Origin: Candidatus Cryptobacteroides faecavium | GTDB lineage: Bacteria; Bacteroidota; Bacteroidia; Bacteroidales; UBA932 | Assembly: GCA_017694995.1 (NCBI GenBank) | Contig: JADIMB010000059.1 | Coordinates: 1-63,225, forward strand | Reading direction: 5' to 3' | DNA: 63,225 bases | Notes under the pieces: generated by a model | The model's input: the letters and a program-made list of their open reading frames with translations, nothing else | Database searches by the model: none | What the model was told of the DNA's origin: nothing | Shown: piece by piece, positions 1-7,697 of the stretch | How the letters are laid out: the number at the start of each line of letters is the position of its first letter | How positions within the stretch are numbered: position 1 is the first letter of the stretch | Translations under genes and position numbers: made by a program

Positions 1-8
1 TATCTTTG
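1..8 (+). promoter_or_regulatory. Minus-7 promoter box for the M20 dipeptidase
   Basis: TATCTTTG at the very start of the window matches the Bacteroidetes minus-7 consensus TAnnTTTG. The dipeptidase ATG follows 29 nt later, a normal leader. The minus-33 box would lie outside the window. Confidence 0.6.
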
Positions 9-37
9 TAAAGATTGGCATTAAAATCATAGACCAC

Positions 38-1384
38 ATGAAACATTATATCGAAAAGAACAGGGAAAGGTTCCTGGATGAGCTTTACTCGCTCCTCAGG
101 ATTCCTTCAGTGAGTTCCCTTGATGAACATAAGCCGGACATGAAGAAATGTGCGGACCGTCTGGTAGAGCTCCTTCTTGAAGCAGGTGCAGATACGGCAT
201 CAGTCTATCCGACAGAGGGGCATCCGGTGGTATTCGGCGAGAAGATTGTCGACCCGGCATTGAAGACGGTGCTTGTCTACGGGCATTATGATGTACAGCC
301 TGTTGACCCTCTGGAGCTTTGGAAATCAGACCCTTTCGAGCCGGAGATCAGGGACGGGGCCATATACGCGAGAGGGGCCAACGATGACAAGGGGCAGCTT
401 TTCATGCATCTCAAGGCCTTCGAATACATGGTCCGTGAAGCCGGACTCCGCCATAACGTGAAGTTCATATTCGAAGGAGAGGAGGAAATCGGAAGCCCTT
501 CGCTTGCCGCATGGGCCAGGGAGCACAAGGACCTGCTGAAAGCCGACATCATACTCGTGTCGGACACGACCATGATTTCAGAGAGCGTACCTTCCATCAA
601 CTGCGGCATGCGCGGTCTCTCGTACGTTGAGGTCAAGGTTACGGGCCCGGACAAGGACCTCCATTCAGGCCATTACGGCGGTGCGGTGGCGAACCCGATC
701 AATGTCCTGTGCGACATGATCTCCACCCTTATCGATAAGGACGGCCATATAACGGTCAAGGGATTCTATGACGATGTGGTGGAGCTTTCAGACGAGGACA
801 GGGCGAAACTTGCACGGGCGCCGTTCGATATAGAGGAATACAAGTCTTTCCTCGGTGTCAAGGAGCTTAAAGGCGAGGCCGGCTACACAACACTCGAGCG
901 CACCGGCATCAGGCCGTCCCTGGACGTGAACGGCATCTGGGGAGGGTATACCGGGGAGGGGGCCAAGACCGTGCTTCCTTCAGAGGCACATGCGAAGATT
1001 TCCATGCGTCTGGTGCCGAACCAGGACAGCGAGACCGTCACACGTCTTTTCATGGAGCATTTCAAGTCCATTGCCCCGAACTATGTAAAGGTTGATGTCA
1101 GGCCTTGCCACGGGGGAAACGGTTTCCTGATACCTATATCCTCGCCTGCATATCAGGCTGCGTCAAGGGCCATGACGGATGTCTACGGCATCGAGCCTGT
1201 CCCGAGCCGCGGAGGCGGCAGCATCCCTGTCCTTGCAGACTTGCAGCGTATCCTGGGTATCGACCCTCTGCTGATGGGATTCGGCCTTGAAAGGGATACG
1301 ATACATTCACCGAACGAAAGCTATCTCCTCAGCCAGCTTTTCAGGGGGATGGAAGCCATAGCGTTGTTTTACAGATACTATTGA
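38..1384 (+). CDS. M20 family dipeptidase
   Basis: A 448-residue metallopeptidase of the M20 family (CNDP/PepV-like dipeptidase branch), which uses two metal ions to cleave dipeptides in the cytoplasm. Visible family motifs in order are GHYDVQPV (metal His and catalytic Asp), ARGANDDKGQ (bridging Asp), EGEEEIGS (general-base Glu and a metal Glu), LVSDT (metal Asp), DLHSGHYGG (dimerisation-domain His) and IHSPNES near the C-terminus (last metal His). No signal peptide is seen. Length is normal. The start is an ATG shortly after a promoter box. pyrF follows 66 nt downstream in the same direction. The exact substrate cannot be read from sequence. Confidence 0.93.
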   Translation: MKHYIEKNRERFLDELYSLLRIPSVSSLDEHKPDMKKCADRLVELLLEAGADTASVYPTEGHPVVFGEKIVDPALKTVLVYGHYDVQPVDPLELWKSDPFEPEIRDGAIYARGANDDKGQLFMHLKAFEYMVREAGLRHNVKFIFEGEEEIGSPSLAAWAREHKDLLKADIILVSDTTMISESVPSINCGMRGLSYVEVKVTGPDKDLHSGHYGGAVANPINVLCDMISTLIDKDGHITVKGFYDDVVELSDEDRAKLARAPFDIEEYKSFLGVKELKGEAGYTTLERTGIRPSLDVNGIWGGYTGEGAKTVLPSEAHAKISMRLVPNQDSETVTRLFMEHFKSIAPNYVKVDVRPCHGGNGFLIPISSPAYQAASRAMTDVYGIEPVPSRGGGSIPVLADLQRILGIDPLLMGFGLERDTIHSPNESYLLSQLFRGMEAIALFYRYY

Positions 1385-1393
1385 TCAGACTCG

Positions 1394-1430
1394 CCCCGGA
1401 CGCATCCCTCAGATGGATGTTTCCGGCGGC
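1394..1430 (+). terminator. Intergenic hairpin between dipeptidase and pyrF
   Basis: CCGGA (1396-1400) and CATCC (1403-1407) pair with GGATG (1415-1419) and TCCGG (1422-1426) across a symmetric 2x2 internal loop, and GCC/GGC extends the stem outward. There is no clear T-run after it, so it may be a weak terminator or an RNA-stability element. Confidence 0.4.
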
Positions 1431-1450
1431 CTGACAAAATACCAGCAATC

Positions 1451-2293
1451 ATGAACAGAGAAGAATTGTATCAGCAGATCAGAAAAAAGAAATCCATGCT
1501 CTGTGTGGGCCTGGACGTGGATTTCGATAAGATGCCAGACCATATCAAGGCCCTTGCAGAAGATGAGCCCATTGCGGTGAACGGGACCTTGTTCAAGGGA
1601 CGTGCCCGTTCCGTTGTGGAGTTCAACAAGGCTGTCATAGATGCCACAGCGCCGTACTGCGTGGCCTACAAGCCCAACCTTGCATTCTACGAATGTTATG
1701 GGACGGACGGTATAAGGGCCCTGGAAGCCACTGTAGACTATATCCGCAGCCGTTATCCAGAAATATTCCTGATTGCCGACGCCAAGCGCGGGGACATCGG
1801 TAATACCGCCAGGATGTACGCCAAGGCCTTTTTCGAGACGATGGACTTCGACGCAGTCACCCTTGCACCTTACATGGGAGCCGACAGTGTAACCCCGTTC
1901 CTCGGATACAAGGATAAATGGGCCATTGTCCTTGCCCTTACATCCAATGCATCCGCATACCAGTTCCAGACAGCCACCAAAGACGGCAAGCCCCTCTATC
2001 AGGCTGTCATGGAGGAGATGATGTCGATATCGACACCGGACAACATGATGTTCGTCGTAGGTGCCACCAAGGCTGACAGGCTGACTGAGATAAGGTCGTT
2101 CTGTCCGGACAATTTCCTTCTTGTCCCTGGGGTCGGGGCACAGGGCGGATCGGCAGAGGAGGTGATAAAATATGGGGCCAACGACAAGGGCGGCCTTCTC
2201 ATAAACTCCTCCCGCGGCATCCTTTACGCCTCTTCCGGCAAGGACTTCGCCTCGGCCGCAGCCAAGGCGGCCGCTACTACGGCTGTGATTTGA
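1451..2293 (+). CDS. pyrF: Orotidine 5'-phosphate decarboxylase, type 2
   Basis: Makes UMP by decarboxylating OMP, the last step of de novo pyrimidine synthesis. The 280-residue length and the sequence LIADAKRGDIGNTA place it in the type 2 (Mycobacterium/Myxococcus-like) subfamily, longer than E. coli PyrF. Asp110 and Lys112 of DAKRGD belong to the catalytic Lys-Asp-Lys-Asp network. The C-terminal LLVPGVGAQGG and LINSSRGI stretches form the phosphate-binding loops of this TIM barrel. It lies downstream of the dipeptidase and is followed by a gene-free hairpin-rich tract. Confidence 0.95.
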   Translation: MNREELYQQIRKKKSMLCVGLDVDFDKMPDHIKALAEDEPIAVNGTLFKGRARSVVEFNKAVIDATAPYCVAYKPNLAFYECYGTDGIRALEATVDYIRSRYPEIFLIADAKRGDIGNTARMYAKAFFETMDFDAVTLAPYMGADSVTPFLGYKDKWAIVLALTSNASAYQFQTATKDGKPLYQAVMEEMMSISTPDNMMFVVGATKADRLTEIRSFCPDNFLLVPGVGAQGGSAEEVIKYGANDKGGLLINSSRGILYASSGKDFASAAAKAAATTAVI

Positions 2294-2321
2294 CGGGCCG
2301 GGAACCTGTATAAATAACGTG

Positions 2322-2491
2322 AATTCGATGAATTTAATTCATTAAATTACATCGAATTACCAATTAAGGAGCAGGCCCGTGGCCTGCGACAGGTCCCCCG
2401 GCGAGGGGGAAAGAAGGGGGTGGCGCCCCTTAATAAGGGGCTGTCACGAAGTGACTGGGAATTAGACAGTCAGGATTTCTGGAAGAAATCC
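2322..2491. repeat. Array of consecutive intergenic hairpins
   Basis: The 345-nt gap after pyrF (2294-2638) has no gene. It opens with an AT-rich palindrome: AATTCGATG AATTTAAT (2322-2338) against ATTAAATT A CATCGAATT (2341-2358). Then come GCAGGCC/GGCCTGC (2371-2377, 2381-2387), CCCCC/GGGGG (2395-2399, 2405-2409), GCCCCTT/AAGGGGC (2425-2431, 2435-2441), GTCAC/GTGAC (2443-2447, 2451-2455) and GGATTTCT/AGAAATCC (2473-2480, 2484-2491). Six hairpins in 170 nt, several with three-base loops, resemble a dispersed extragenic repeat. The first may also terminate pyrF. Confidence 0.7.
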
Positions 2492-2584
2492 TTAACGTCA
2501 GTGTGACGGATTCCGGTCATAAATGATAAAATATTGGTTTTTAGGATAATACTGTTAAACATAAATTCGTCGAACTGACGTTAA
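2492..2584. repeat. MITE-like element with 11-bp terminal inverted repeats
   Basis: TTAACGTCAGT (2492-2502) and ACTGACGTTAA (2574-2584) are perfect inverted copies bounding a 93-bp non-coding segment. Its inner part, from 2506 to about 2585, recurs at 17734-17800. The element has no coding capacity, so mobility would depend on a transposase elsewhere. It sits between pyrF and the converging dsbD-like gene. Calling it mobile is inference. Confidence 0.6.
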
Positions 2585-2588
2585 ATAA

Positions 2589-2620
2589 AAATGGCGGACC
2601 GGAATACAGACCCGCCATTT
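2589..2620. terminator. Bidirectional rho-independent terminator
   Basis: AAATGGCGG (2589-2597) pairs with CCGCCATTT (2612-2620). It is followed on the plus strand by CTTTTATTG and on the minus strand by a TTTTATTTAA tract. It lies 19 nt beyond the stop codon of the minus-strand dsbD-like gene and most likely ends the rny-dsbD transcript. Confidence 0.75.
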
Positions 2621-2638
2621 CTTTTATTGTATTATTCC

Positions 2639-4597
2639 TTACATTTCCTGATACTTCTTCAGTCCGCTCTCCAGGAACTCCACAAATCCCTGTATGCTCA
2701 GGTCATAGCCTCTGACCGGGGCGAGCATCTCACCGTCAGTGGAGAGAAGGACGTAGTTCGGCTGGGCATTCACTCCGAAACGGGTCCTGGCTATATAGGA
2801 ATTGACCCTTCCCAGGTCTTTGAGCACATCGCCGTTTTCTGTCGTCACCCATTCGCTCTTGTCAAGCTTCTGTTTGTCATCGGTATACAGGGCCACTATG
2901 ATATAGTCGTTCTGCAGAATTTCCAGCACCTGCGGGTCGCTCCATACCCTGGACTCCATCTCGCGGCAGTTCACGCATCCGTGCCCGGTGATGTCCACGA
3001 ATACCGGCTTCCCTGCTTCCTTTGCGGCAGCGAGACCTTCTTCAAGGTCGAAATATCCGCTTAGCCCCAGAGGGAGGTGCAGCCCGTATTTCTCTGACTT
3101 GCTTCCGGCGGGCTGTCCAGGAGCTGCGGTCGTGTTCACTGCTGCTGAATTACCCTGTCCGAGTACGAAATCCTGTGTCGTGATAGGCGGCAGGTAGCCG
3201 GAGAGCGCTTTCAGCGGGGCGCCGAACATCCCCGGTATCATGTATACCACGAAAGAGAAGACGGCTATGGCGAGCGCTAGACGTTTGACTGATATGTGCT
3301 CAGTCTTTTCGTCGTGGGCGAACCTGATTTTCCCTAGGAGGTAGAATCCGAGCAGTGTGAATACTACAATCCAAATCGCGAGATATACCTCCCTGTCAAG
3401 CAGGCCCCAGTGGTATGTCTGGTCTGCCACGCTGAGGAACTTGAATCCGAGAGCCACCTCGACAAAGCCGAGCACCACCTTGACAGAGTTGAGCCATCCT
3501 CCGCTCTTAGGAAGGTTCTTCAGCAGGGAAGGGAAGAGTGCAAGTACAGTGAACGGCAGGGCGAATGCGAGGGAAAATGCCAGCATAGTGATCATCGGCG
3601 ACCAGAATTCCCCTTCGGTAGATTTGATAAGGACTGTCCCGACGATAGGTCCCGTGCAAGAGAATGACACCAGCACAAGAGTAAGCGCCATGAAGAATAC
3701 CCCCAGCAGTCCGCCTTTGTCCGCTCCCTTGTCGCTCTTGTTGACCAGTGATGACGGCAGGATAATCTCGAAAGCCCCGAAGAATGAAGCCGCGAACACC
3801 ATGAATACTATGAAGAATACAAGGTTAGGCAGCCAATGTGTGGCGAGCCAGTTGAAAATGTCGGCAGTGACCGCCTCTCCTCCCGCAAGCCATGTGATGA
3901 AGATTATCAACGAGATAGGCACTGTGTACAGCAGCACGATGAAAAGCCCGTACATTGAGGCCTTGAAGCGTCCTGCAGCAGGCGAGGACGAGCCTTTCAT
4001 GAAGAATGACACAGTCATAGGGACCATAGGGAACACGCAAGGCGTGAGAAGTGCCGCGAATCCCCACAGGATAGCTTCCACAATCAGACCCCAGCTGAAT
4101 CCTTTTCCTGCGGCAGGCCTGTCTGCTGCGGATATCTCCGCCTTGTCAGCCTGTTCTATCTTTACTGAAAATGACTTGTATTCAGGGGATGCGCACTGCG
4201 TGTCTGTACAGCCCATCCATGTGAGCTCGCCTTTTATTTCCAGAGGGTCACCTGTCGTCCTGATGAAATCCTGTGACAGGATGATAGTGTTGAAGAACAC
4301 TTTCATCCCGTCGTAGTCTGTCGCCTGAGACATTTCTTTCAGTCCGCCTGAAAAAGTGACGCCTGGTGTCTGCTCAAACTCTACGCCGGTCGGATACATG
4401 TCACTCTCCACACCGTATGTATGCCATCCGTCGGCGACATTACCAGTAAAGGTTATCCTGTATAGGCTGTCTTTTACCTGTTCGGAAGACACTTTCCAGC
4501 TTACAGTTGTCTCAGGCATCGTGAATCCCTGAGCAAAAAGCGATGTGCCGGCAACCGCAAAAGTCACCAGCACGATTAGTTTTTGTATGAATTTCAT
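2639..4597 (-). CDS. DsbD-like thiol:disulfide interchange protein
   Basis: Carries reducing power from the cytoplasm across the inner membrane to periplasmic thiol proteins. A 652-residue protein with an N-terminal signal sequence, a periplasmic DsbD-alpha-like beta domain containing WMGCTDTQC, about eight membrane segments (DsbD beta region, with LLTPCVFPM and FSCTGP carrying the intramembrane cysteines), and a C-terminal thioredoxin domain with GCVNC (Cys541 and Cys544 from this start). The ATG at 4597 is preferred over an upstream GTG at 4609 because it begins the signal peptide directly. It lies 24 nt after rny, probably in the same operon. Partners in cytochrome maturation or thiol repair cannot be distinguished. 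Confidence 0.88.
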   Translation of the reverse strand: MKFIQKLIVLVTFAVAGTSLFAQGFTMPETTVSWKVSSEQVKDSLYRITFTGNVADGWHTYGVESDMYPTGVEFEQTPGVTFSGGLKEMSQATDYDGMKVFFNTIILSQDFIRTTGDPLEIKGELTWMGCTDTQCASPEYKSFSVKIEQADKAEISAADRPAAGKGFSWGLIVEAILWGFAALLTPCVFPMVPMTVSFFMKGSSSPAAGRFKASMYGLFIVLLYTVPISLIIFITWLAGGEAVTADIFNWLATHWLPNLVFFIVFMVFAASFFGAFEIILPSSLVNKSDKGADKGGLLGVFFMALTLVLVSFSCTGPIVGTVLIKSTEGEFWSPMITMLAFSLAFALPFTVLALFPSLLKNLPKSGGWLNSVKVVLGFVEVALGFKFLSVADQTYHWGLLDREVYLAIWIVVFTLLGFYLLGKIRFAHDEKTEHISVKRLALAIAVFSFVVYMIPGMFGAPLKALSGYLPPITTQDFVLGQGNSAAVNTTAAPGQPAGSKSEKYGLHLPLGLSGYFDLEEGLAAAKEAGKPVFVDITGHGCVNCREMESRVWSDPQVLEILQNDYIIVALYTDDKQKLDKSEWVTTENGDVLKDLGRVNSYIARTRFGVNAQPNYVLLSTDGEMLAPVRGYDLSIQGFVEFLESGLKKYQEM

Positions 4598-4621
4598 GTA
4601 CTTGGACACGTTTGTTGTTTT

Positions 4622-6163
4622 CTATTTCGCAAAAGCCACAGACCGGGTCTCACGGATGACAGTGATCTTTACCTGTCCCGGATAGACCATCTCCTCCTGT
4701 ATCTTCTTGGCTATTTCTCCTGACAGTGTCTCTGCATCGGAGTCGCTCACCTGGTTCGCCCCTACAATCACACGGAGCTCCCTTCCTGCCTGTATCGCAT
4801 AAGTCTTGGTGACTCCTGGATATGACTTGGCGATGTCTTCCATGTCTTTCAGCCTCTTGATATAAGACTCGATCACCTCCCTACGTGCTCCCGGCCTTGC
4901 TCCGGAAATCGCGTCTCCTACCATGACGATAGGTGAGATTATTGAGGTCATGTCGATTTCTTCATGGTGTGCGCCTATGGCATTGCAGACTTCAGGCTTT
5001 TCCTTGTATTTTTCTGCCAGTTTCATGCCCAGTATTGCGTGCGGCAGCTCAGGATCCTCGTCGGAGACTTTCCCTATATCGTGGAGCAGACCGGCCCGCT
5101 TTGCGATTTTCGGGTTGAGTCCGAGCTCGGATGCCATTGTGGCACAGATATTTGCGACTTCCCTTGAGTGCTGGAGCAGGTTCTGCCCGTAGGAAGAACG
5201 GTATTTCATGCGGCCTATGAGCTTTACAAGCTCGATATGCATTCCGTGGATCCCCAGGTCTATGCACGTCCTTTTGCCGGTCTCCATTATTTCGTCCTCA
5301 AGCTGTTTCTGGACTTTGGCCACCACTTCCTCAATCCTGGCCGGATGGATACGTCCGTCTATCACGAGCTGGTGGAGTGCAAGCCTTGCTACCTCCCTCC
5401 TTACAGGATCGAAGGCTGAAAGCAGGATTGCTTCCGGGGTGTCGTCGACTACGATCTCGACTCCGGTAGCAGCTTCAAGTGCACGTATGTTACGGCCTTC
5501 CCTTCCGATGATGCGGCCTTTGATCTCGTCGCTTTCTATGTTGAAGACAGTCACTGCATTTTCAATGGCGGTCTCTGTCGCTGTCCTTTGGATTGTGTTG
5601 ATTATGATTCTTTTAGCTTCCTTGCTGGCTGTCAGCCTTGCTTCGTCTATAGCATCGTTGATATATGACTGAGCCTGAGACCTTGCTTCTGCTTTCATAT
5701 TCTCCATAAGCTGGTTCTTGGCTTCGTTGGCAGTCATTCCTGCTATATTCTCTATCTGCTGGATGGCCTGTTCCCTGAGCTTGTCGTATTCTTCGGATTT
5801 CTTTGCCACAAGCTCCACCTGGTTCTTAAGGTTCTCACGTATGGCGTCGGCCTCCTTGTTTTTCTTGGCAAGCTCTGCATTCTGCTGGTTCAGAGTGTTT
5901 TCCTTTTGCTTAAGCCTGCTTTCAATCTCTCTGATCTGGCCGTTTTTCTCGTTGATGTACTGTTCATGCTCGCTTTTCAGCTGGATGAATTTCTCTTTCG
6001 CCTGGAGGATTTTCTCTGTCTTTATCTTGTCAGCCTCGACCTCTGCTTTCTGGATGATCTCTTCTTTCCTTCCGTTGAGTGTCAGCTTGCGGACATATAT
6101 ATACGTGCCTAGGGCAATTACTGCTCCAAGAAGCGCCGTAAGAAAATAGAATAAAATACTCAT
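4622..6163 (-). CDS. rny: Ribonuclease Y
   Basis: A membrane-anchored endoribonuclease that starts decay of many mRNAs. The 513-residue order is standard: one N-terminal transmembrane helix (residues about 3-25), a long charged coiled coil (about 30-190), a KH RNA-binding domain ([13 protein letters not shown]), and an HD hydrolase domain with LLHDIGK (His361-Asp362) and AHHEE. The start is an ATG at 6163 just before the transmembrane helix. Upstream lies the structured RNA and zapA; the dsbD-like gene follows 24 nt downstream. Confidence 0.95.
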   Translation of the reverse strand: MSILFYFLTALLGAVIALGTYIYVRKLTLNGRKEEIIQKAEVEADKIKTEKILQAKEKFIQLKSEHEQYINEKNGQIREIESRLKQKENTLNQQNAELAKKNKEADAIRENLKNQVELVAKKSEEYDKLREQAIQQIENIAGMTANEAKNQLMENMKAEARSQAQSYINDAIDEARLTASKEAKRIIINTIQRTATETAIENAVTVFNIESDEIKGRIIGREGRNIRALEAATGVEIVVDDTPEAILLSAFDPVRREVARLALHQLVIDGRIHPARIEEVVAKVQKQLEDEIMETGKRTCIDLGIHGMHIELVKLIGRMKYRSSYGQNLLQHSREVANICATMASELGLNPKIAKRAGLLHDIGKVSDEDPELPHAILGMKLAEKYKEKPEVCNAIGAHHEEIDMTSIISPIVMVGDAISGARPGARREVIESYIKRLKDMEDIAKSYPGVTKTYAIQAGRELRVIVGANQVSDSDAETLSGEIAKKIQEEMVYPGQVKITVIRETRSVAFAK

Positions 6164-6224
6164 AATTGCTTTATGTATATAATTATTAAATAGTTGCTTG
6201 TCGTTCCCCTTCTTTTACAGGCAT

Positions 6225-6258
6225 AAAAAAGACCGGGCAGTACGGAAACTGACCGGTC
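6225..6258 (-). terminator. Rho-independent terminator of the structured RNA
   Basis: On the minus strand GACCGG-T-CAGT and ACTG-C-CCGGTC form a ten-pair stem with one mismatch and a six-base loop (plus coordinates 6231-6241 and 6248-6258), followed directly by six T residues (plus 6225-6230). This is a textbook terminator, with no protein gene immediately upstream of it, so it supports an independent RNA gene. Confidence 0.88.
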
Positions 6259-6280
6259 AAATTAAACATTTGTATATAAA

Positions 6281-6469
6281 AGCCGTTAGTCTGATTTTCA
6301 GGAAATCTTAAATGAATAAGATTTGAGCTCCGAAAAATTGGTTCTGACATCCTCCGTCCCGCAAGCGGAATCCCCCGTGAAGGGTAACATAGGTCCGTCA
6401 TTGCCATTCGAGTGTACTCGGTTACTTAATGTAAATTGATGATTTCAGCAAAATAAGTAACTAACGGCT
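6281..6469 (-). ncRNA. ssrS: Structured non-coding RNA, probable 6S RNA
   Basis: A gene-free tract between zapA and rny. Minus-strand AGCCGTTAGT (plus 6469-6460) and ACTAACGGCT (plus 6290-6281) form a perfect ten-pair closing stem for a roughly 190-nt RNA, the usual 6S length. The 3' half holds a small hairpin, AAATCTTA/TAAGATTT (about plus 6305-6326), as expected beside the 6S central bubble, and a strong terminator follows. In other bacteria ssrS often lies next to zapA, and divergent 6S RNAs are known in Bacteroidales. 6S RNA mimics an open promoter and binds RNA polymerase holoenzyme. The RNA starts at the zapA stop codon, so it may be processed from a zapA transcript. A covariance search was not possible here. 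Confidence 0.7.
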
Positions 6470-6758
6470 ATATTTTTACAATATTATCAAGATAACTCTC
6501 AAGTTCTTTCTTAAGCATCCCCAGCTCTTTTTCAATGCTTTCAAGTTCCCGCTGCAGTCTCGCGGCCCTTATCCCCTCATTAAGTGCAATCATCCGGCCT
6601 ATTTCCGCCTCTGACTTTCCGGGATACATCTTCTGTAGCCCGTCTGCCTTGATGTTGACAGCTTTGGCGGCTTTCCTTATGATCTCCTCGTCTTCAGGAG
6701 AGTTGGCAGTAAACTTATAGACACCTCCTAATGTAGGAACTATTATATCTCTCTTCAT
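6468..6758 (-). CDS. zapA: Cell division protein ZapA
   Basis: A 96-residue FtsZ-ring-associated protein that bundles FtsZ protofilaments. The N-terminal part is a small alpha/beta head (DIIVPTLGGVYKF) containing the typical EEIIRKAAKAVN segment; the C-terminal half is a long coiled coil. Size and pattern fit ZapA. It starts directly after the stop codon of the coiled-coil gene upstream (0-nt spacing), which suggests translational coupling. Its stop codon touches the 5' end of the probable 6S RNA. Confidence 0.85.
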   Translation of the reverse strand: MKRDIIVPTLGGVYKFTANSPEDEEIIRKAAKAVNIKADGLQKMYPGKSEAEIGRMIALNEGIRAARLQRELESIEKELGMLKKELESYLDNIVKI

Positions 6759-7031
6759 TTACTTCTCCATCAACGAGATACACTTGTCAATATCCTTTAT
6801 CATCCTTTCGATCCTCGACTTGGCTGCATCTCCGCTCCCCGTCGCCTCAAGGAATGCATTTTTCAGTTTCAAGTTATCTGTCAGTCTGTCTAACTCTATG
6901 ATCTGCTTCCTGTATGTCTCGATTTCCTCTCTGCAGTGCCTGAGTTCATCTTCAAGATTCTGTCTAAGCTCTTTCTCCGCTTCATAAGCAGCGACAAGCC
7001 TCCCGACTTCTTTTCTGATATCTTCAAGCAT
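6759..7031 (-). CDS. Small coiled-coil protein upstream of zapA
   Basis: A 90-residue, very charged protein predicted to be almost wholly alpha-helical coiled coil, without signal peptide or cysteines. No named family is recognised with certainty. Its stop codon abuts the zapA start, so the two are almost certainly made together. By position, size and coiled-coil character it could be a divisome factor acting with ZapA, analogous to ZapB; this is inference from context. A promoter-like pair lies just upstream of its ATG. Confidence 0.8.
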   Translation of the reverse strand: MLEDIRKEVGRLVAAYEAEKELRQNLEDELRHCREEIETYRKQIIELDRLTDNLKLKNAFLEATGSGDAAKSRIERMIKDIDKCISLMEK

Positions 7032-7060
7032 ACATTTCAGCTCTCTCGAAACTTACAGTG

Positions 7061-7092
7061 CGAAGGTAAGATTTTTTTACAATAAAAACAAA
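7061..7092 (-). promoter_or_regulatory. Promoter of the coiled-coil/zapA/6S/rny group
   Basis: On the minus strand TTTG (plus 7089-7092) and TACCTTCG (plus 7061-7068) are 20 nt apart. This fits the Bacteroidetes minus-33/minus-7 layout with one mismatch (TTCG for TTTG). The ATG of the first gene follows 29 nt downstream. Confidence 0.5.
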
Positions 7093-7107
7093 ATCGGCCG
7101 GACAAAT

Positions 7108-7644
7108 TTACTCTACCGATTTCATACCTTCCTCAATGGCGGCCTTATTCAGGGAGATCATACTGCTGTAGCGTGCAGGAATGGATTTGGCAAGCCCTTT
7201 CTCCACATTCTCAAGTGTGACAATCGGACGCAGCTTCAGGAAACCTCCGAGTACGGCCATATTGTATACTTTTGAGTTTCCGAGTTTCGCGGCAACTTCG
7301 ATTGCATCTATTTTATGTATTTCAATGTCAGTGCGTTCCGGCGCGCGTGTGATACCGTTCGGGTCATACAGGAGCAGACCTCCGGGCTTTACGGTCTTTT
7401 CGAATTTGTCGAGAGACTGCTGGTTGAGCGCGATGACAGTGTCATACTTGGTTACTATAGGGGAGCCGATTTTCTTGTCACTCAGGATTACGCAGACGTT
7501 TGCGGTCCCACCTCTCATCTCAGGTCCGTAAGAAGGCATCCATGTCACTTCCATATCCTGCATTATGGCTGAGTAGGCGAGTATCTTGCCCATGGAAAGG
7601 ACACCCTGTCCACCGAACCCGGCTATAATTATTTCTTCTTTCAT
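7108..7644 (-). CDS. korC: 2-oxoacid:ferredoxin oxidoreductase, gamma subunit
   Basis: The 178-residue gamma subunit of a four-subunit oxidoreductase that oxidatively decarboxylates 2-oxoacids to acyl-CoA, reducing ferredoxin. It starts at MKEEIIIAGFGGQG, whose GFGGQG loop is conserved in gamma subunits. The frame stays open 123 nt upstream, but that stretch overlaps the beta gene and does not resemble the family, so the internal ATG at 7644 is chosen. It is last in the delta-alpha-beta-gamma order, 53 nt after the beta gene. 2-oxoglutarate or branched-chain 2-oxoacid specificity cannot be decided from sequence; the kor symbol is by family. Confidence 0.88.
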   Translation of the reverse strand: MKEEIIIAGFGGQGVLSMGKILAYSAIMQDMEVTWMPSYGPEMRGGTANVCVILSDKKIGSPIVTKYDTVIALNQQSLDKFEKTVKPGGLLLYDPNGITRAPERTDIEIHKIDAIEVAAKLGNSKVYNMAVLGGFLKLRPIVTLENVEKGLAKSIPARYSSMISLNKAAIEEGMKSVE

Positions 7645-7697
7645 TTTATTAAACCTTAAAATCAATGAATCTGTACTATTCCCGTATTCGGGATGTA

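Noticed and set aside
1385..1450. Riboswitch upstream of pyrF
   Set aside because: Only one simple hairpin is present, with no second structure or known pyrimidine-sensing motif.
3357..4316. A 319-codon plus-strand frame opposite the DsbD-like gene
   Set aside because: Antisense to a confident gene; composition is not protein-like and there is no promoter.
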